A DNA stretch of 64,000 nucleotides from Viola odorata (Eukaryota > Streptophyta > Magnoliopsida > Malpighiales > Violaceae): NCBI GenBank assembly GCA_963691705.1, contig OY829541.1, positions 55,413,931-55,477,930 on the forward strand. The letters run 5' to 3'. Within the stretch, counting starts at the first letter, position 1; every line of letters starts with the position of its first letter. This document shows positions 10,341-22,970 of this stretch, piece by piece. The position numbers and the translations under genes are program-made. The notes beneath the pieces are model-generated. The model made no database searches and had not been told where the DNA came from. It saw nothing but the letters and a program-made list of their open reading frames with translations.

Positions 10341-13218
10341 TGTCGCACCGTCGCGAGCGAAATTTGGGACGCAATGAAAACACATAACAATGAAGTCGCC
10401 ACCCTATTTTTTCTAAGGTTTAGGGAAACCTAAAAAGTCCGTAAAAAAAAAGGAAGAAAATAAAATAAAACTAAGGCACAAATAAAAAGGGTCTAAACCC
10501 GAGAACAACGGTTCGGGGTCGTTTTATGGACTCGGGAAGGTGTTAGGCACCCGAGTCTCATCCTTAAAAAGGTTACCGGTTCTAAAAAGAGGTGTTTAAA
10601 AATCATGTTGAAAACAAGTAATTTGGGCCCTCAAGGGGATCGTCACTTTAGTTCTTAAATTTGTGAGATTGATTTTATCCTAATTGTTGTCGAGTTGTTT
10701 AACAGAAAATAAAATTTTTTATCCTCTAAAAGATAAAAAGGTTGGTTTCACACCTATTCCGGTTATATTTAGCCGAGTTCAAAATTAGTCCGATTACATG
10801 CCAAATTAGGTGGGATTACTACCGTTTTATTAATCTTTACCAAAGCGACGAACTTAGTGAACAATGATGGATCACTATCATCATCGGGCCAATGCACGTG
10901 ATTAAATCCTATTTACTAAGTGGTTCTAAGCATGCATAGGCTAGCAAAGTACCGTTTTGAGTGAATGCGAGAAAACACGTTGAAAAGAGAAAAACCGGGG
11001 TGAGTTCGAAGCCGCACACATAACACATTCGCCAAGATAGCATAAATAATAAATAAAAACATTCGTGAGGTCGAAGCCGCACACGGAACACATTCATCAA
11101 AATAAAAGCGTAAATTCGTGGGGACAAAGCCGCACACGAAACAAACATAAAATAAAGCACATTCATTGGTATAAGCATCATGCAAACAGATTAATTCGAA
11201 TTCTAACAATCACGCATTAAAATACGTTTATCAAAATAAAGAAGGGAAAAAGGAAAACATACCTGGAGAGCTTTACCTGCAGATCAAAGATTAGTGGCAA
11301 CAATTAATAATAAAATAGATAAATACTACAAATAAATATTACAAATTAATTACAAATTCCCAAATAAATAAATACAACAATTAAATTCTCCATTCGAGCT
11401 TCACAATTGGGAATGACGCATCGAACTCCTCGTCGAGCTCCAACAAGCTCATTGGGCATCATCACGACGAGCGTGCAAATAAAACATACGAACAAAATAG
11501 ACAAATAAACGCGTATTAGTAAGGGACTCACAAATAAATTTTAAATGATTATATATTAATAAAAATGGAATCCCTTACCCATTAAAGTTCGTATCGATCC
11601 GAATGTTGATAATCGTGAATTCGGTACCTGCAAAAATGAAGAACGATTTTTATTAAAAGGGCTTGGGCCGTAGTCCATTTCTTTTATTTTTCTCTCCATG
11701 GGCCGCAACCCATTTTTCCTTTTTTCTTTGGTTGGGCCGAGCCCATTTTTCCTTCTTTCTTTTATTTTATTTTCATTTTGGGCCAAGCCCATCTTTCTTT
11801 TCTTTTCTAAGATGGCCGGCCATCTTCTCCTTTCTTTTTTCTTTCCTCTCTTTCATTCTTTTTCTATTTTAGGGCTGCATCAACGCAACCCTCTTTTTTT
11901 CCTTCCCTTTCTTTATTTTTCTTCTTTCTTTCTTTGGTTCCCTCCGGCCAAGGAGCAAGCAGAGGCGGCAGGGCTGGTGGCGAGTGACGGTGAGATGGGC
12001 AGCAGCAACGGCGACGGTCGCGGCAGTGAGGAGCGGCGACGGGCTGCGGCAGTGAGCAGCAAGCGACGACGAAGGCACTAGTGGCTTGCGGATCGAGGTG
12101 AGGGTTGATGGCGCGGCTGGTGCGGCTATGGGTTTGAGCAGCGGCGACGGAAGAGTGAGCAGCGGCGGCTGTAGCGGAGGTGTTGCGGCGCTGGAAGAGT
12201 GGCAGGGGTTTGGTTGGCCGGCGAGGCAGGAATGGCAGTGAGCAGCAGTGATCGGGATAGTGGCGGCGGCGCAGCTGGGTTGGATTGGCAGCGGAGATAG
12301 GTGATTTTGGTTGATTTATTGGCTGCTTTGGCAGCGGTGGCTCTCGGCAGTGAAGGGAGTGAGATGGGTTTGGGCAGTGATGATTTTGGTGGTGATTTTT
12401 GGTTTTGGCAGAGGATTGGAAAGGATTTTGGAATTGAAATTAATTGGGTAGAAGGATTGGAATGGGCAGAGATGGGATTGGATTTGCAGAGGTGGATTTA
12501 ATTGGTTTGGTTAATTGGGATTTGGCAAAGGGATATGGCTTGATTTAATTTGGGATTTGGCAAAGATGAATGTGGCTTTAATTTGGGATTTGGCAGAGAT
12601 GGATATTTTGTGATGGCTGCCTCCTCGATTGAAATTGGGTGGTCTGTTTATGATGGGATCCAATTTACTTTGAAAGAAAAATGTGGAGGATCCATTCGTA
12701 TCAAATCTTTGAAAAAACAAGAGATTGTATCTTTGAAAAACAGAGAGGGGGAGCAGTGTGCGGGTTAGTGTATAGGTTTCTTTGAAAAAAAATGGAGGGG
12801 GTAAGATTGTGTATCAGATTTCTTTTGACAATTGGAGAGGTGAGGTAAGAAAAAGAATTCAATGTTGGTATCCGTGGAAAAAAATGGAAAAGGGAGATGG
12901 TGTGTTTTTTTTTTTTAATAAAATTGAAAGGGAAGAGATGATGATGTTCGGATGGTGGAGAGAAAAAATGAGTAAAGTAATGTAAAGTAAAGTGAAAGTG
13001 AAAAATGGGTATGATTAGTTTTTGTGATTCGATCCAATGATACGAGAAATTTTACTTGGAATCGATAAAAGTTCGAACGAAAAAATACATACAAAATAAA
13101 ATAAATAACATGAAACAAAAGAAAACAAGATAATAAATAGTAAATAAACGGAAATAATAATACTAAAAATAAGATCAAGAATGAGCGAAAAAATTGTGTC
13201 AAAATTCGGGTATCAACA
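10341..13218 (-). repeat. Element C LTR (left copy, 3' LTR)
   Basis: Starts TGTCGCACCG and ends GGGTATCAACA on the plus strand. It includes a T/C-rich block with several GGCCCA motifs (11660-11800), followed by a GC-rich block (11940-12300) that gives open frames by chance. Long frames here are not homologous to anything I recognise. Confidence 0.95.
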
Positions 13219-13234
13219 GTTCCCCCCTCTTTAC
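13219..13234 (-). other. Element C polypurine tract
   Basis: On the minus strand AAAGAGGGGGGAAC abuts the LTR, as expected for the plus-strand primer of a minus-oriented element. Confidence 0.8.
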
Positions 13235-13479
13235 TGTCTTATAAAAAAATAAAGTGTAACTGAAATTTTTGATGAGCAGTAAAGACGGTTGCCCCAGTAC
13301 CACGAATGTTCAAAATGCAGAATGTCATTTGAGGGGCAGAAATCTTATAAGCGGAAAAAGAAAATGGTTCCACTTGGACACCATGATGCAGGTATGTAAA
13401 TCGCAAAAATGTGTGCTTACCTCTGCTCTGACGTTGATGTGGAAATTTAAATTGCTTAAATTGTAAGAAAATGAATTCA

Positions 13480-14580
13480 ACTTCACTCGGATGTTGATGA
13501 ACAACGGCTCTACTCAGATGCCGACAACTCCACTCGGACGTTGGTAAATTCAGCTCCACTCAGACGCTGATGATTCCATTCGAATACTGCGATACAGAAA
13601 CATTGGTTCTACTCTGATACTGATGTGATGAAAGGAAAAAAATCTGAAAGCAGAAAAAGAAATGGCTCCATACGGATACCATGTTGTTGAAAAGTAAGAT
13701 ACAGAAATGTAAACTTATCTTTATTTGATGTTGATGGCTCCATTTGGACATCTTGCAATAATGTAAATCTAGCTTCATTCGGAAGCTGATGGCTCCAATC
13801 TGATGCCTCACAGGATATGGGGATGTAGCTGCTCAGGAAAATACGGTATGGGGACAAAGCCGCTCACGTGAATAGGGTGTGGATGACTTTTAATTCTTTC
13901 AAATCGTCTTCGGACCAACCTCCTTGACGCTGATGTCCTTAAGATGTGGGATACTTTGCAGAAAAATGTAAATTTAGCTCCACTCAGACGCTGATGCGGG
14001 AATTTTAAACTGCTGAAAAGGGAATTGAACTTCACTCGGACACTGATGCCCTTCGGGATACTTTGCAGAAAAGGAAATTCAGCTCCACTCGGACGCTGAT
14101 GGCCCCACTCGGATGCCTTGCAGAAAAAATATAAATTGCGGCTACACTCGGACGTCTCCACTCGAATTCCGCGATGCATAAATATAAATTCAGCTCTACC
14201 CAGACGCTGATGGCTCCACTCGGATGCCTTGCAAATTCAGTTCCACTCGGACACTGATGACTCCACTCGGATGTCTTGAAAAATATAAATTCAGCTCCAC
14301 TCGGACGCTGATCACTAATGGCTCTACTCAGATGCCGACAACTCCACTCGGACGTTAACAAATTCAGCTCCACTCGGACGCTGTTGGTTCCACTCGGATA
14401 CCTTACAGAAATGTAAAATGCGACTTCACTCGGACGTCTCCCCTCGAATGTCGCGATGCAGAAAATGTAAATTCAGCTCTACTCAGACGCTGATCAATAA
14501 TGGCTCTACTCAGATGCCTACAACTCCACTCGGACGTGGATAAATTCAGCTCCACTCGGACGCTGATAATCATGACTGAT
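13480..14580. repeat. Element C tandem array 1: CACTCGGACGCTGATG family
   Basis: More than 20 imperfect copies of a short core (CTCCACTCGGACGCTGATGG and variants with CGGATGCC), spaced irregularly at about 25-60 bp, with interspersed A-rich spacers such as GCAGAAAATGTAAATTCAGC. Long minus-strand frames arise from the repeat and are not genes. Confidence 0.85.
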
Positions 14581-14596
14581 TCTGCAAAACAATCGT

Positions 14597-15535
14597 TAAA
14601 TGATTTTTGCAAGGTGGGGTTTGAACCGCCACACGATTTCTTGAAAGGTGGGGTTTGAGCCGCCACACGATTTTCGCAAGGTGGGGCTTGAACCGCCACA
14701 CGATCTTTGAAAGGTGGGGTTTAAACCGCCACACGATTTTTTGCGAGGTGGGGTTTGAACCGCCACACGATTTTTTGAGAGGTGGGGTTTGAACCGCCAC
14801 ATGATTTTTTTTATTATTATTTTTTTTTTTTGAAGGTGGGGTTTGAACCGCCACATGATTTTTTTGAAGGTGGGGTTTGAACCGCCACACGATTTTTGGA
14901 ATGTGGGGTTTGAGCCGCCACACGATTTTTGGAATGTGGGGTTGGAACCACCACACGATTTTGATTTTTTTTTTTTTTTTTTTGAAAGGTGGGGTTTAAA
15001 CCACCACACGATTTTTTTTGAAAGGTGGGGTTTGAACCGCCACACGATTTTTGCAAGGTGGGGCTTGAACCGCCACGCAAATTTTTTTTTTTCTTTCTTT
15101 TTTTTTTTTAGAGGTGGGGTTTGAACCGCCACACGATTTTTGGAATGTGGGGTTTGAGCCGCCACACGATTTTGATTGATTTTTTTTTGAAAGGTGGGGT
15201 TTAAACCGCCACATGATTTTTGGAGCGTGGGGTTAGAACCGCCACATCATTTTTGCAAGGTGGGGTTTTTGAACCTCCATACGATTTTTGAAATGTGGGG
15301 TTTGAACCGCCACACGATTTTTAGAAGGTGGGGTTTCTGAACCGCCACATGATTTTTTTTTGAAATGTGGGGTTTGAACCGCCACGCGATTTTTTGAAAG
15401 GTGGGGTTTCTGAACCTCCACACGATTTTTTGAGAGGTGGGGTTTGAACCGCCACATGATTTTTTTTTTTTTTATTATTATTATTTTTTTTTTGAAGGTG
15501 GGGTTTGAACCGCCACATGATTTTTTTGAAGGGTG
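14597..15535. repeat. Element C tandem array 2: 24 copies of a hairpin-forming GTGGGGTTTGAACCGCCAC unit
   Basis: I count 24 units with core GTGGGGTTTGAACCGCCAC followed by ACGATTTTT, at about 33-60 bp spacing; spacer length varies through poly-T expansion. The core is a near palindrome (GTGG-GGTT / AACC-GCCAC). It is not a CRISPR array: the spacers are T runs, not unique sequence, and this is a plant retroelement. Confidence 0.9.
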
Positions 15536-17640
15536 GAGTGGTAACGTATCTCCATTCAGACGTTTATTGGATGGATTTATTGGTGGAGATTGATCACAGT
15601 GTGAGATTCCCCTGATGCATATCTGTATTCTGCAAATAAGGAGGAAACAAACACGAAGCAGCAATGGGTGGAAAAAGAGGAAGCAATTGATAAATGTAAA
15701 CAATGAAATCAAATAATGTATGTTGTATATGAAAATATTTCCACACTACCCTAAAGTTTGCCCCAGTGTTTTATAAAAACAACTTCCCTATCAAGAGAAG
15801 GGTTAACAAGTTTAATGCATTTCTGGAGAACATGTCATCCAGTTTCTATCATATAAGCATGCTTGATACAAGCCTAGAAAAGCATCTGCATCTTGCCCAA
15901 GAAATAACGACCTCAAGGACAAGACTTTCCCACAACATGTAGACGTAAGCAATCCTCACCGGGTATTGGTGTTTGCGCTCACACTCGGAAGCAAGGCTAC
16001 GTGTTTACACTCATAAAAATGCAACAAACATAGCACATAGTCAGATTTGCAATGTCAATCCGAGTGAATAAACTTCAAATGAAGATGCACATGCATGGGC
16101 ATTCATGTAATCGAAAGGACTTTGCTGGGGACATGAAATGAGAAATTTGGTAGAGAAAGAACAAGTTTGTTGGGTTGTGGTCATTTTTTTTCGGAGAAAG
16201 GTTTTAATGATTTTGTGTTTGATGGCTGATTGTGATGAGGACAAATTGGTGCGAACAATGCTCGACGATTTAATTGTGGCGAGGGCAAAGTGCACAAACT
16301 CTTGAATCTCTACTGGAGGTGTTCCTTCTGAATTGTTTTGAGGGCACTGTGCCCAAGTTCTTCCACATTCTTAGGGAATGATCTCGTTTCCTTTTGAGAT
16401 CATTTTTCTGTTGATACTTGACCATTTTTTTTGTACTTGCTTCTGCTGTTATTTTGTTGATTGTATTCTTTTTTTTCTTTTTCTTTTTTTGAAAGGGAGT
16501 TGATTGTATTCTTTGAATACCCTTCTTCTCTCTTTTTTCTTTTTTCTTTTTTTTGTGTTTTTTCTTTTTCTTTTTTATTTTGATTTTTTCTTTCCTCTTT
16601 TTTTTTGAGCAAGCATAGCAAGCACAATCCCTTTTTTCTGGTCCGTTCTCATTTCTGTCTTCGGTAGAGGCCTTCAAGTCTTGATTTATTTGGCCTTCTT
16701 CTGAAACCGATTTGTCAGTGATTCCCTAAGGGTTTCCTTGTCATTCCTTTGCTTGATGTGTATTTTCAACTTCCAGTTTAGTGATTCTAGTTGAGCACTA
16801 TTCACTTGGTTTAGGAAGAATAAAAGGTTTTTGGTGACTGATAGAGTTGTACAATGGTGTACAAAGATATGTGTTTGAAGGAAGACAATGTCAAGGATAA
16901 AAATGTGGAAGAAACAAAAGCAAAGTCCAATGTCATCTTACTGCTATCCCATGTCTAATGGTGCATGTACCCTGGATATTATGCAAATCTAATTAGCACA
17001 TAGTTTAGCATTTGCACACATGAAAGAAATAAAACGTGAAGTCCCGAAATACTCACAGGGATATGTTTGTGACTGCTTATGTCTAACATGTCATGGATAT
17101 AAGAGCTAACAGACGAAATCATGCATGTCATACAATTTCGGATGGATGCACAAGTTATCCATGATGTAGTAACATGTTGAACATGCTCAATTTAAGGAAG
17201 GTTTGAAGATTCTGAAGGTAGTGTGGATTTTATTTAAAGAATCTTATGCACATTTTGTAGCAAATCGTAACAGTTTTAGCAATTTTTACAAAAATGTGAG
17301 GGTATGACCACTCATGAAAATTTATGAATAAATAAAAATAATTGCCCCCAATGCAGGAATGAATGATTGTACAAAAATTAAAGAGGTAGAGAGATGAATG
17401 GACTTCTCTGGATGTGGGCGGCGGGGCCGCGAGGTCGTAGCGAGGATGTTGCCGCGGAAAAGTAAGTATGGACCTCACTCTGACGTTGATGCCCACGTAG
17501 TGGATGAAAATAGGGTTTTATCCGGCCGCATAACATATATGAAAGTGGGGGGAATTGAGCCGCCGCAATGGATGAAAGTGGAATGTTTCCAAATGGTTGC
17601 CCCCAATGTAGAATGCATAACGGACTCCCTGATAGGCGCG
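15536..17640. other. Element C interior, non-coding
   Basis: No retroviral domain or gene found. It contains T/C-rich low-complexity sequence (16430-16610) that yields Lys-rich frames on the minus strand by chance. Confidence 0.7.
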
Positions 17641-18190
17641 ACAGGGCAAAGAAGGCTCACAGGAGGATCATTCAAGAGTTGATAAGAGAAGGATTCCTTC
17701 ATCTCACTGTGCATTATGCAAGTAATCATGGTATGGTTTGAGTTCATTGCCAGACGTTAGCGTGATCACTCTGGCCGATGCCCAAAAATTGTCAAAAATC
17801 ATAGCCTCTGGTGAAATTGTTGAAGATACGAGGGAAGCTTTCATTCATTCCCAAGGCATGGAGGGATGCTCATTCAGGAGCTGGTAGGAGGATTCCTCTA
17901 CACTCACTAAGTAGCGTTGGGCTAAAGCCAAGGTAAAAGGGACGCAAAGAGCTCATTGTTGCGAGTTATCATTCTGTATGTTTGCCCCCCCCTGCAAAAA
18001 TAATATGCCCAACTATGGATGAAATGTCCCTCAATGTAGAAACAGGACTACACTAAAATGAAAAGATATAAAAAGAAAGGGACTACCCGGGGTATGCGAA
18101 GCAGAAGCAACAAGGGTAGAAATGACGATTATTTAAGAGTTGGTAGGAGCATTCCTCTGTCCCGCTGAGTAGCGATGGAACTCTTCTAGT
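17640..18190. repeat. Element C diverged repeats with TTCAAGAGTTGGTAGGA-type core
   Basis: Three diverged units at about 17665, 17870 and 18125, each with a 'CATTCAAGAGTTGGTAGGAGGATTCCT'-like segment (shortened here) followed by CACTGAGTAGC-like sequence, spaced about 200-260 bp. Non-coding. Confidence 0.6.
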
Positions 18191-18469
18191 CGTCATTTTA
18201 TTGCTTGCCCAAGCTAATGATTGATGTGCTCCTTTCGTCCACCTGAAATAAAGGGATTTAAATAGAAAGTCCAAAGGAAAAGATATCCCCAAATCTTAAC
18301 AAAAAATACTGGTGAGGAACACGTGGGTTGCCTCCCACGAAGCGCCCTTGTTTATAGTCGTAGGCTCGACTATCCAAACTTCACGTTGTTAACCAATTCT
18401 ACTAGATGCTTTCCATGCACGTAGTTTGACGTGAGTTATCATATGAAGTGAATGGTCTTCTATCAAATT

Positions 18470-18790
18470 ATTATGCAGGTAACCATGACAGGATGAGTTC
18501 CTGCAAAATAAAGAGGAAAAATGGTTATGAAGAAAAAAGGATTCAAGAAAATAATATAACCAATATGTTTCAAAATCTCCCTTTTCTAGCGAGGAATTAT
18601 GTAGGTAACCACGACCTGATTGAAACTCTAACTCGGGTTCCTGCAAAATAAAGAATAAATGGTTAGAATGAAGGGTGATTCAAGAAAATTATCAATATAA
18701 TCAATAAGTTCTAGAATCTCCCTTTTCTAGCAAGGCGTTATGCAGATAACCACAACATGATTCAAATTCTGACTCGGGTTCATGACGATG
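18470..18790. repeat. Element C ~125-bp repeat, three copies
   Basis: Three units share TTATGCAGGTAACCA, a Cys-free AT-rich middle and GGGTTCCTGCAAAATAAAG, at about 18470, 18595 and 18735. The third is diverged. Non-coding. Confidence 0.65.
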
Positions 18791-19019
18791 TTGAAATCAA
18801 ATCCTAATTGTCTCCTTCTCAATCTCCCATGGATCATCACCTGTCAAGATACAAAATCCAATCCATTAGTAGCATCACATTCATGCATGTGCTGAAGGAT
18901 TAATGATATTGATATGGTATGAGAAACATCCATTGGGTATAGTGTCGAGATGTTGGAGTGTTAGGGTGATCTGAGCAAAGCGAAGTGGTTGGACACGCCT
19001 TAATTTCATCTTTTCTGGC

Positions 19020-19050
19020 GGTTCTGTGTCTTGGGCAAGACAAATGATGA

Positions 19051-19087
<37 letters not shown>

Positions 19088-19125
19088 GTGGTTCTCTGTC
19101 TTGGGCAAGACAAATTATGACTAAT
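19020..19125. repeat. Poly-T tract flanked by a short duplication (element C)
   Basis: A run of more than 30 T is flanked by two copies of GGTTCTGTGTCTTGGGCAAG-like sequence, so a segment was duplicated with the T tract. No gene. Confidence 0.7.
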
Positions 19126-20061
19126 CGAAATGAGAGTTTTTGGACCCCGAGGATTTAGTTTGTCTTCTCCAAGCCTGGTTATAAACAAAAAAGTGTAAAT
19201 AAGTATAATGAAAACTATACAGTAATACAAAATATGTGGTTTTCGTTTTGATTATGATATAAATCATTCTCCAACAACGGTGTCAAAAATAATTACAACT
19301 CATCACTAGCTACAAAAAACGTATTGAACTAGATATGTAATTAATGCTCCTTGATGAGTAGATACGTGAGAGAAAAGCAATTCTACCGAACTCCCTTTTG
19401 TCCTTTTATTCTGGAAGTATACAGAAAAATGAACGCTAATCAGTCGTATCTGAACGTAGAATGTATATAAAGGTGAGTAATAATGAATAAAAATAGGATA
19501 TAATAACAATAACAATACGGACGAAATTCAATAAGATGAAAGTAAAATCATAGGAAAAAAGAATCATGGTACCACAAGAAAAAATAGAATCATAGCATCG
19601 CGAGAAAAATAGTGAATCATCGCATCACAACAAGAATTATCATGGCATCATGGTAAAAAAAAATGGAGAATAATGGCAATGATGAGGCACGTTGGAAATA
19701 TACATACGATCATGATGCATATGTCGGGTAATTTCAACTATTTCTAACTGGCTGAAAGGCTCCCGGACGATACCATAAAAGTGGTCCCTCAGTAAATGGA
19801 TACGTGATTGCTTACCGAAACATCAAAGAATCAGGGCGCTCACCCATTTAGGGGTTCAAGTCCGAGTTTGGGGTTCATGAAAGCTTACTGGAGCATGTGC
19901 CCCAGGACTTCACTACTATCCACCTAATCCTATTTGGGATGGGCCCGGCGGTAGGGCATTATGTATGAAATGCGTGTGAGAATACAACAATTAATATCAA
20001 AGCGAATAAATTATAAAAAAATAAACACCTCAAACAAATAATCCCGGCTTCGACCCTAAAA

Positions 20062-20080
20062 GTCCCCAGCGGAGTCGCCA
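20062..20080 (-). other. Element C primer-binding site
   Basis: On the minus strand TGGCGACTCCGCTGGGGAC starts 3 bases inside the LTR edge at 20084. A site beginning TGGCGACTCC is common in plant LTR retrotransposons. It fixes the orientation of C. Confidence 0.8.
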
Positions 20081-20083
20081 AAC

Positions 20084-22970
20084 TGTCGCACCGTCGCGAG
20101 CGAAATTTGGGACGCAATGAAAACACATAACAATGAAGTCGCCACCCTATTTTTTCTAAGGTTTAGGGAAACCTAAAAAGTCCGTAAAAAAAAAGGAAGA
20201 AAATAAAATAAAACTAAGGCACAAATAAAAAGGGTCTAAACCCGAGAACAACGGTTCGGGGTCGTTTTATGGACTCGGGAAGGTGTTAGGCACCCGAGTC
20301 TCATCCTTAAAAAGGTTACCGGTTCTAAAAAGAGGTGTTTAAAAATCATGTTGAAAACAAGTAATTTGGGCCCTCAAGGGGATCGTCACTTTAGTTCTTA
20401 AATTTGTGAGATTGATTTTATCCTAATTGTTGTCGAGTTGTTTAACAGAAAATAACATTTTTTATCCTCTAAAAGATAAAAAGGTTGGTTTCACACCTAT
20501 TCCGGTTATATTTAGCCGAGTTCAAAATTAGTCCGATTACATGCCAAATTAGGTGGGATTACTACCGTTTTATTAATCTTTACCAAAGCGACGAACTTAG
20601 TGAACAACGATGGATCACTATCATCATCGGGCCAATGCACGTGATTAAATCCTATTTACTAAGTGGTTCTAAGCATGCATAGGCTAGCAAAGTACCGTTT
20701 TGAGTGAATGCGAGAAAACACGTTGAAAAGAGAAAAACCGGGGTGGGGTCGAAGCCGCACACATAACACATTCGCCAAGATAGCATAAATAATAAATAAA
20801 AACATTCGTGGGGTCGAAGCCGCACACGGAACACATTCATCAAAATAAAAGCGTAAATTCGTGGGGACAAAGCCGCACACGAAACAAACATAAAATAAAG
20901 CACATTCATTGGTATAAGCATCATGCAAACAGATTAATTCGAATTCTAACAATCACGCATTAAAATACGTTTATCAAAATAAAGAAGGGAAAAAGGAAAA
21001 CATACCTGGAGAGCTTTACCTGCAGATCAAAGATTAGTGGCAACAATTAATAATAAAATAGATAAATACTACAAATAAATATTACAAATTAATTACAAAT
21101 TCCCAAATAAATAAATACAACAATTAAATTCTCCATTCGAGCTTCGCAATTGGGAATGACGCATCGAACTCCTCGTCGAGCTCCAACAAGCTCATTGGGC
21201 ATCATCACGACGAGCGTGCAAATAAAACATACGAACAAAATAGACAAATAAACGCGTATTAGTAAGGGACTCACAAATAAATTTTAAATGATTATATATT
21301 AATAAAAATGGAATCCCTTACCCATTAAAGTTCGTATCGATCCGAATGTTGATAATCGTGAATTCGGTACCTGCAAAAATGAAGAACGATTTTTATTAAA
21401 AGGGCTTGGGCCGTAGTCCATTTCTTTTATTTTTCTCTCCATGGGCCGCAGCCCATTTTTCCTTTTTTCTTTGGTTGGGCCGAGCCCATTTTTCCTTCTT
21501 TCTTTTATTTTCTTTTCATTTTGGGCCAAGCCCATCTTTCTTTTCTTTTCTAAGATGGCCGGCCATCTTCTCCTTTCTTTTTTCTTTCCTCTCTTTCATT
21601 CTTTTTTTATTTTAGGGCTGCATCAACGCAGCCCTCTTTTTTTCCTTCCCTTTCTTTATTTTTCTTCTTTCTTTCTTTGGTTCCCTCCGGCCAAGGAGCA
21701 AGCAGAGGCGGCAGGGCTGGTGGCGAGTGACGGCGAGATGGGCAGCAGCAGCGGCGACGGTCGCGGCAGTGAGGAGCGGCGACGGGCTGCGGCAGTGAGC
21801 AGCAAGCGACGACGAAGGCACTAGTGGCTTGCGGATCGAGGTGAGGGTTGATGGCGCGGCTGGTGCGGCTATGGGTTTGAGCAGCGGCGACGGAAGAGTG
21901 AGCAGCGGCGGCTGTAGCGGAGGTGTTGCGGCGCTGGAAGAGTGGCAGGGGTTTGGTTGGCCGGCGAGGCAGGAATGGCAGTGAGCAGCAGTGATCGGGA
22001 TAGTGGCGGCGGCGCAGCTGGTGCGGCTGGGTTGGATTGGCAGCGGAGATAGGTGATTTTGGTTGATTTATTGGCTGCTTTGGCAGCGGTGGCTCTCGGC
22101 AGTGAAGGGAGTGAGATGGGTTTGGGCAGTGATGATTTTGGTGGTGATTTTTGGTTTTGGCAGAGGATTGGAAAGGATTTTGGAATTGAAATTAATTGGG
22201 TAGAAGGATTGGAATGGGCAGAGATGGGATTGGATTTGCAGAGGTGGATTTAATTGGTTTGGTTAATTGGGATTTGGCAAAGGGATATGGCTTGATTTAA
22301 TTTGGGATTTGGCAAAGATGAATGTGGCTTTAATTTGGGATTTGGCAGAGATGGATATTTTGTGATGGCTGCCTCCTCGATTGAAATTGGGTGGTCTGTT
22401 TATGATGGGATCCAATTTACTTTGAAAGAAAAATGTGGAGGATCCATTCGTATCAAATCTTTGAAAAAACAAGAGATTGTATCTTTGAAAAACAGAGAGG
22501 GGGAGCAGTGTGCGGGTTAGTGTATAGGTTTCTTTGAAAAAAAATGGAGGGGGTAAGATTGTGTATCAGATTTCTTTTGAAAATTGGAGAGGTGAGGTAA
22601 GAAAAAGAATTCAATGTTGGTATCCGTGGAAAAAAATGGAAAAGGGAGATGGTGTGTTTTTTTTTTTTAATAAAATTGAAAGGGAAGAGATGATGATGTT
22701 CGGATGGTGGAGAGAAAAAATGAGTAAAGTAATGTAAAGTAAAGTGAAAGTGAAAAATGGGTATGATTAGTTTTTGTGATTCGATCCAATGATACGAGAA
22801 ATTTTACTTGGAATCGATAAAAGTTCGAACGAAAAAATACATACAAAATAAAATAAATAACATGAAACAAAAGAAAACAAGATAATAAATAGTAAATAAA
22901 CGGAAATAATAATACTAAAAATAAGATCAAGAATGAGCGAAAAAATCGTGTCAAAATTCGGGTATCAACA
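20084..22970 (-). repeat. Element C LTR (right copy, 5' LTR)
   Basis: 2887 bp, matching 10341-13218 apart from about 14 substitutions and an extra GTGCGGCTG (9 bp) near 22020. Confidence 0.95.

Larger units (their letters stand above)
10341..22970 (-). mobile_element. Element C: LARD-like non-autonomous LTR retrotransposon with long LTRs
   Basis: Flanked by GCCCC at 10336-10340 and 22971-22975, with LTRs of 2878 and 2887 bp (about 14 substitutions and one 9-bp indel). The primer site (20062-20080) and purine tract (13219-13234) place its orientation on the minus strand. The 6.9-kb interior has no gag, protease, RT, RNase H or integrase in any frame. It is instead filled with tandem repeats. 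Long LTRs plus a non-coding interior fit the LARD class, which must use proteins from another element. It is the youngest layer. Confidence 0.93.

Noticed and set aside
11663..12081. Frames in the C LTR (also 21406-21824)
   Set aside because: Low-complexity Phe/Ser and Ala/Gly stretches from T/C-rich and GC-rich blocks; no homology recognised.
12301..13202. Several short frames in the C LTR repeated at 22053-22954
   Set aside because: Duplicated only because the LTR is duplicated; no conserved motif and both strands open.
14597..15535. Regular repeats resembling a CRISPR array
   Set aside because: Spacers are poly-T or near-identical, there are no cas genes, and the array lies in a plant LTR retrotransposon.
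14570..15712. Long overlapping minus-strand frames rich in Lys and 'AVQTPP' repeats
   Set aside because: They are translations of the tandem array in several frames, without any conserved domain.
16270..16677. Lys-rich minus-strand protein
   Set aside because: Product of a T/C-rich tract in the interior of element C.
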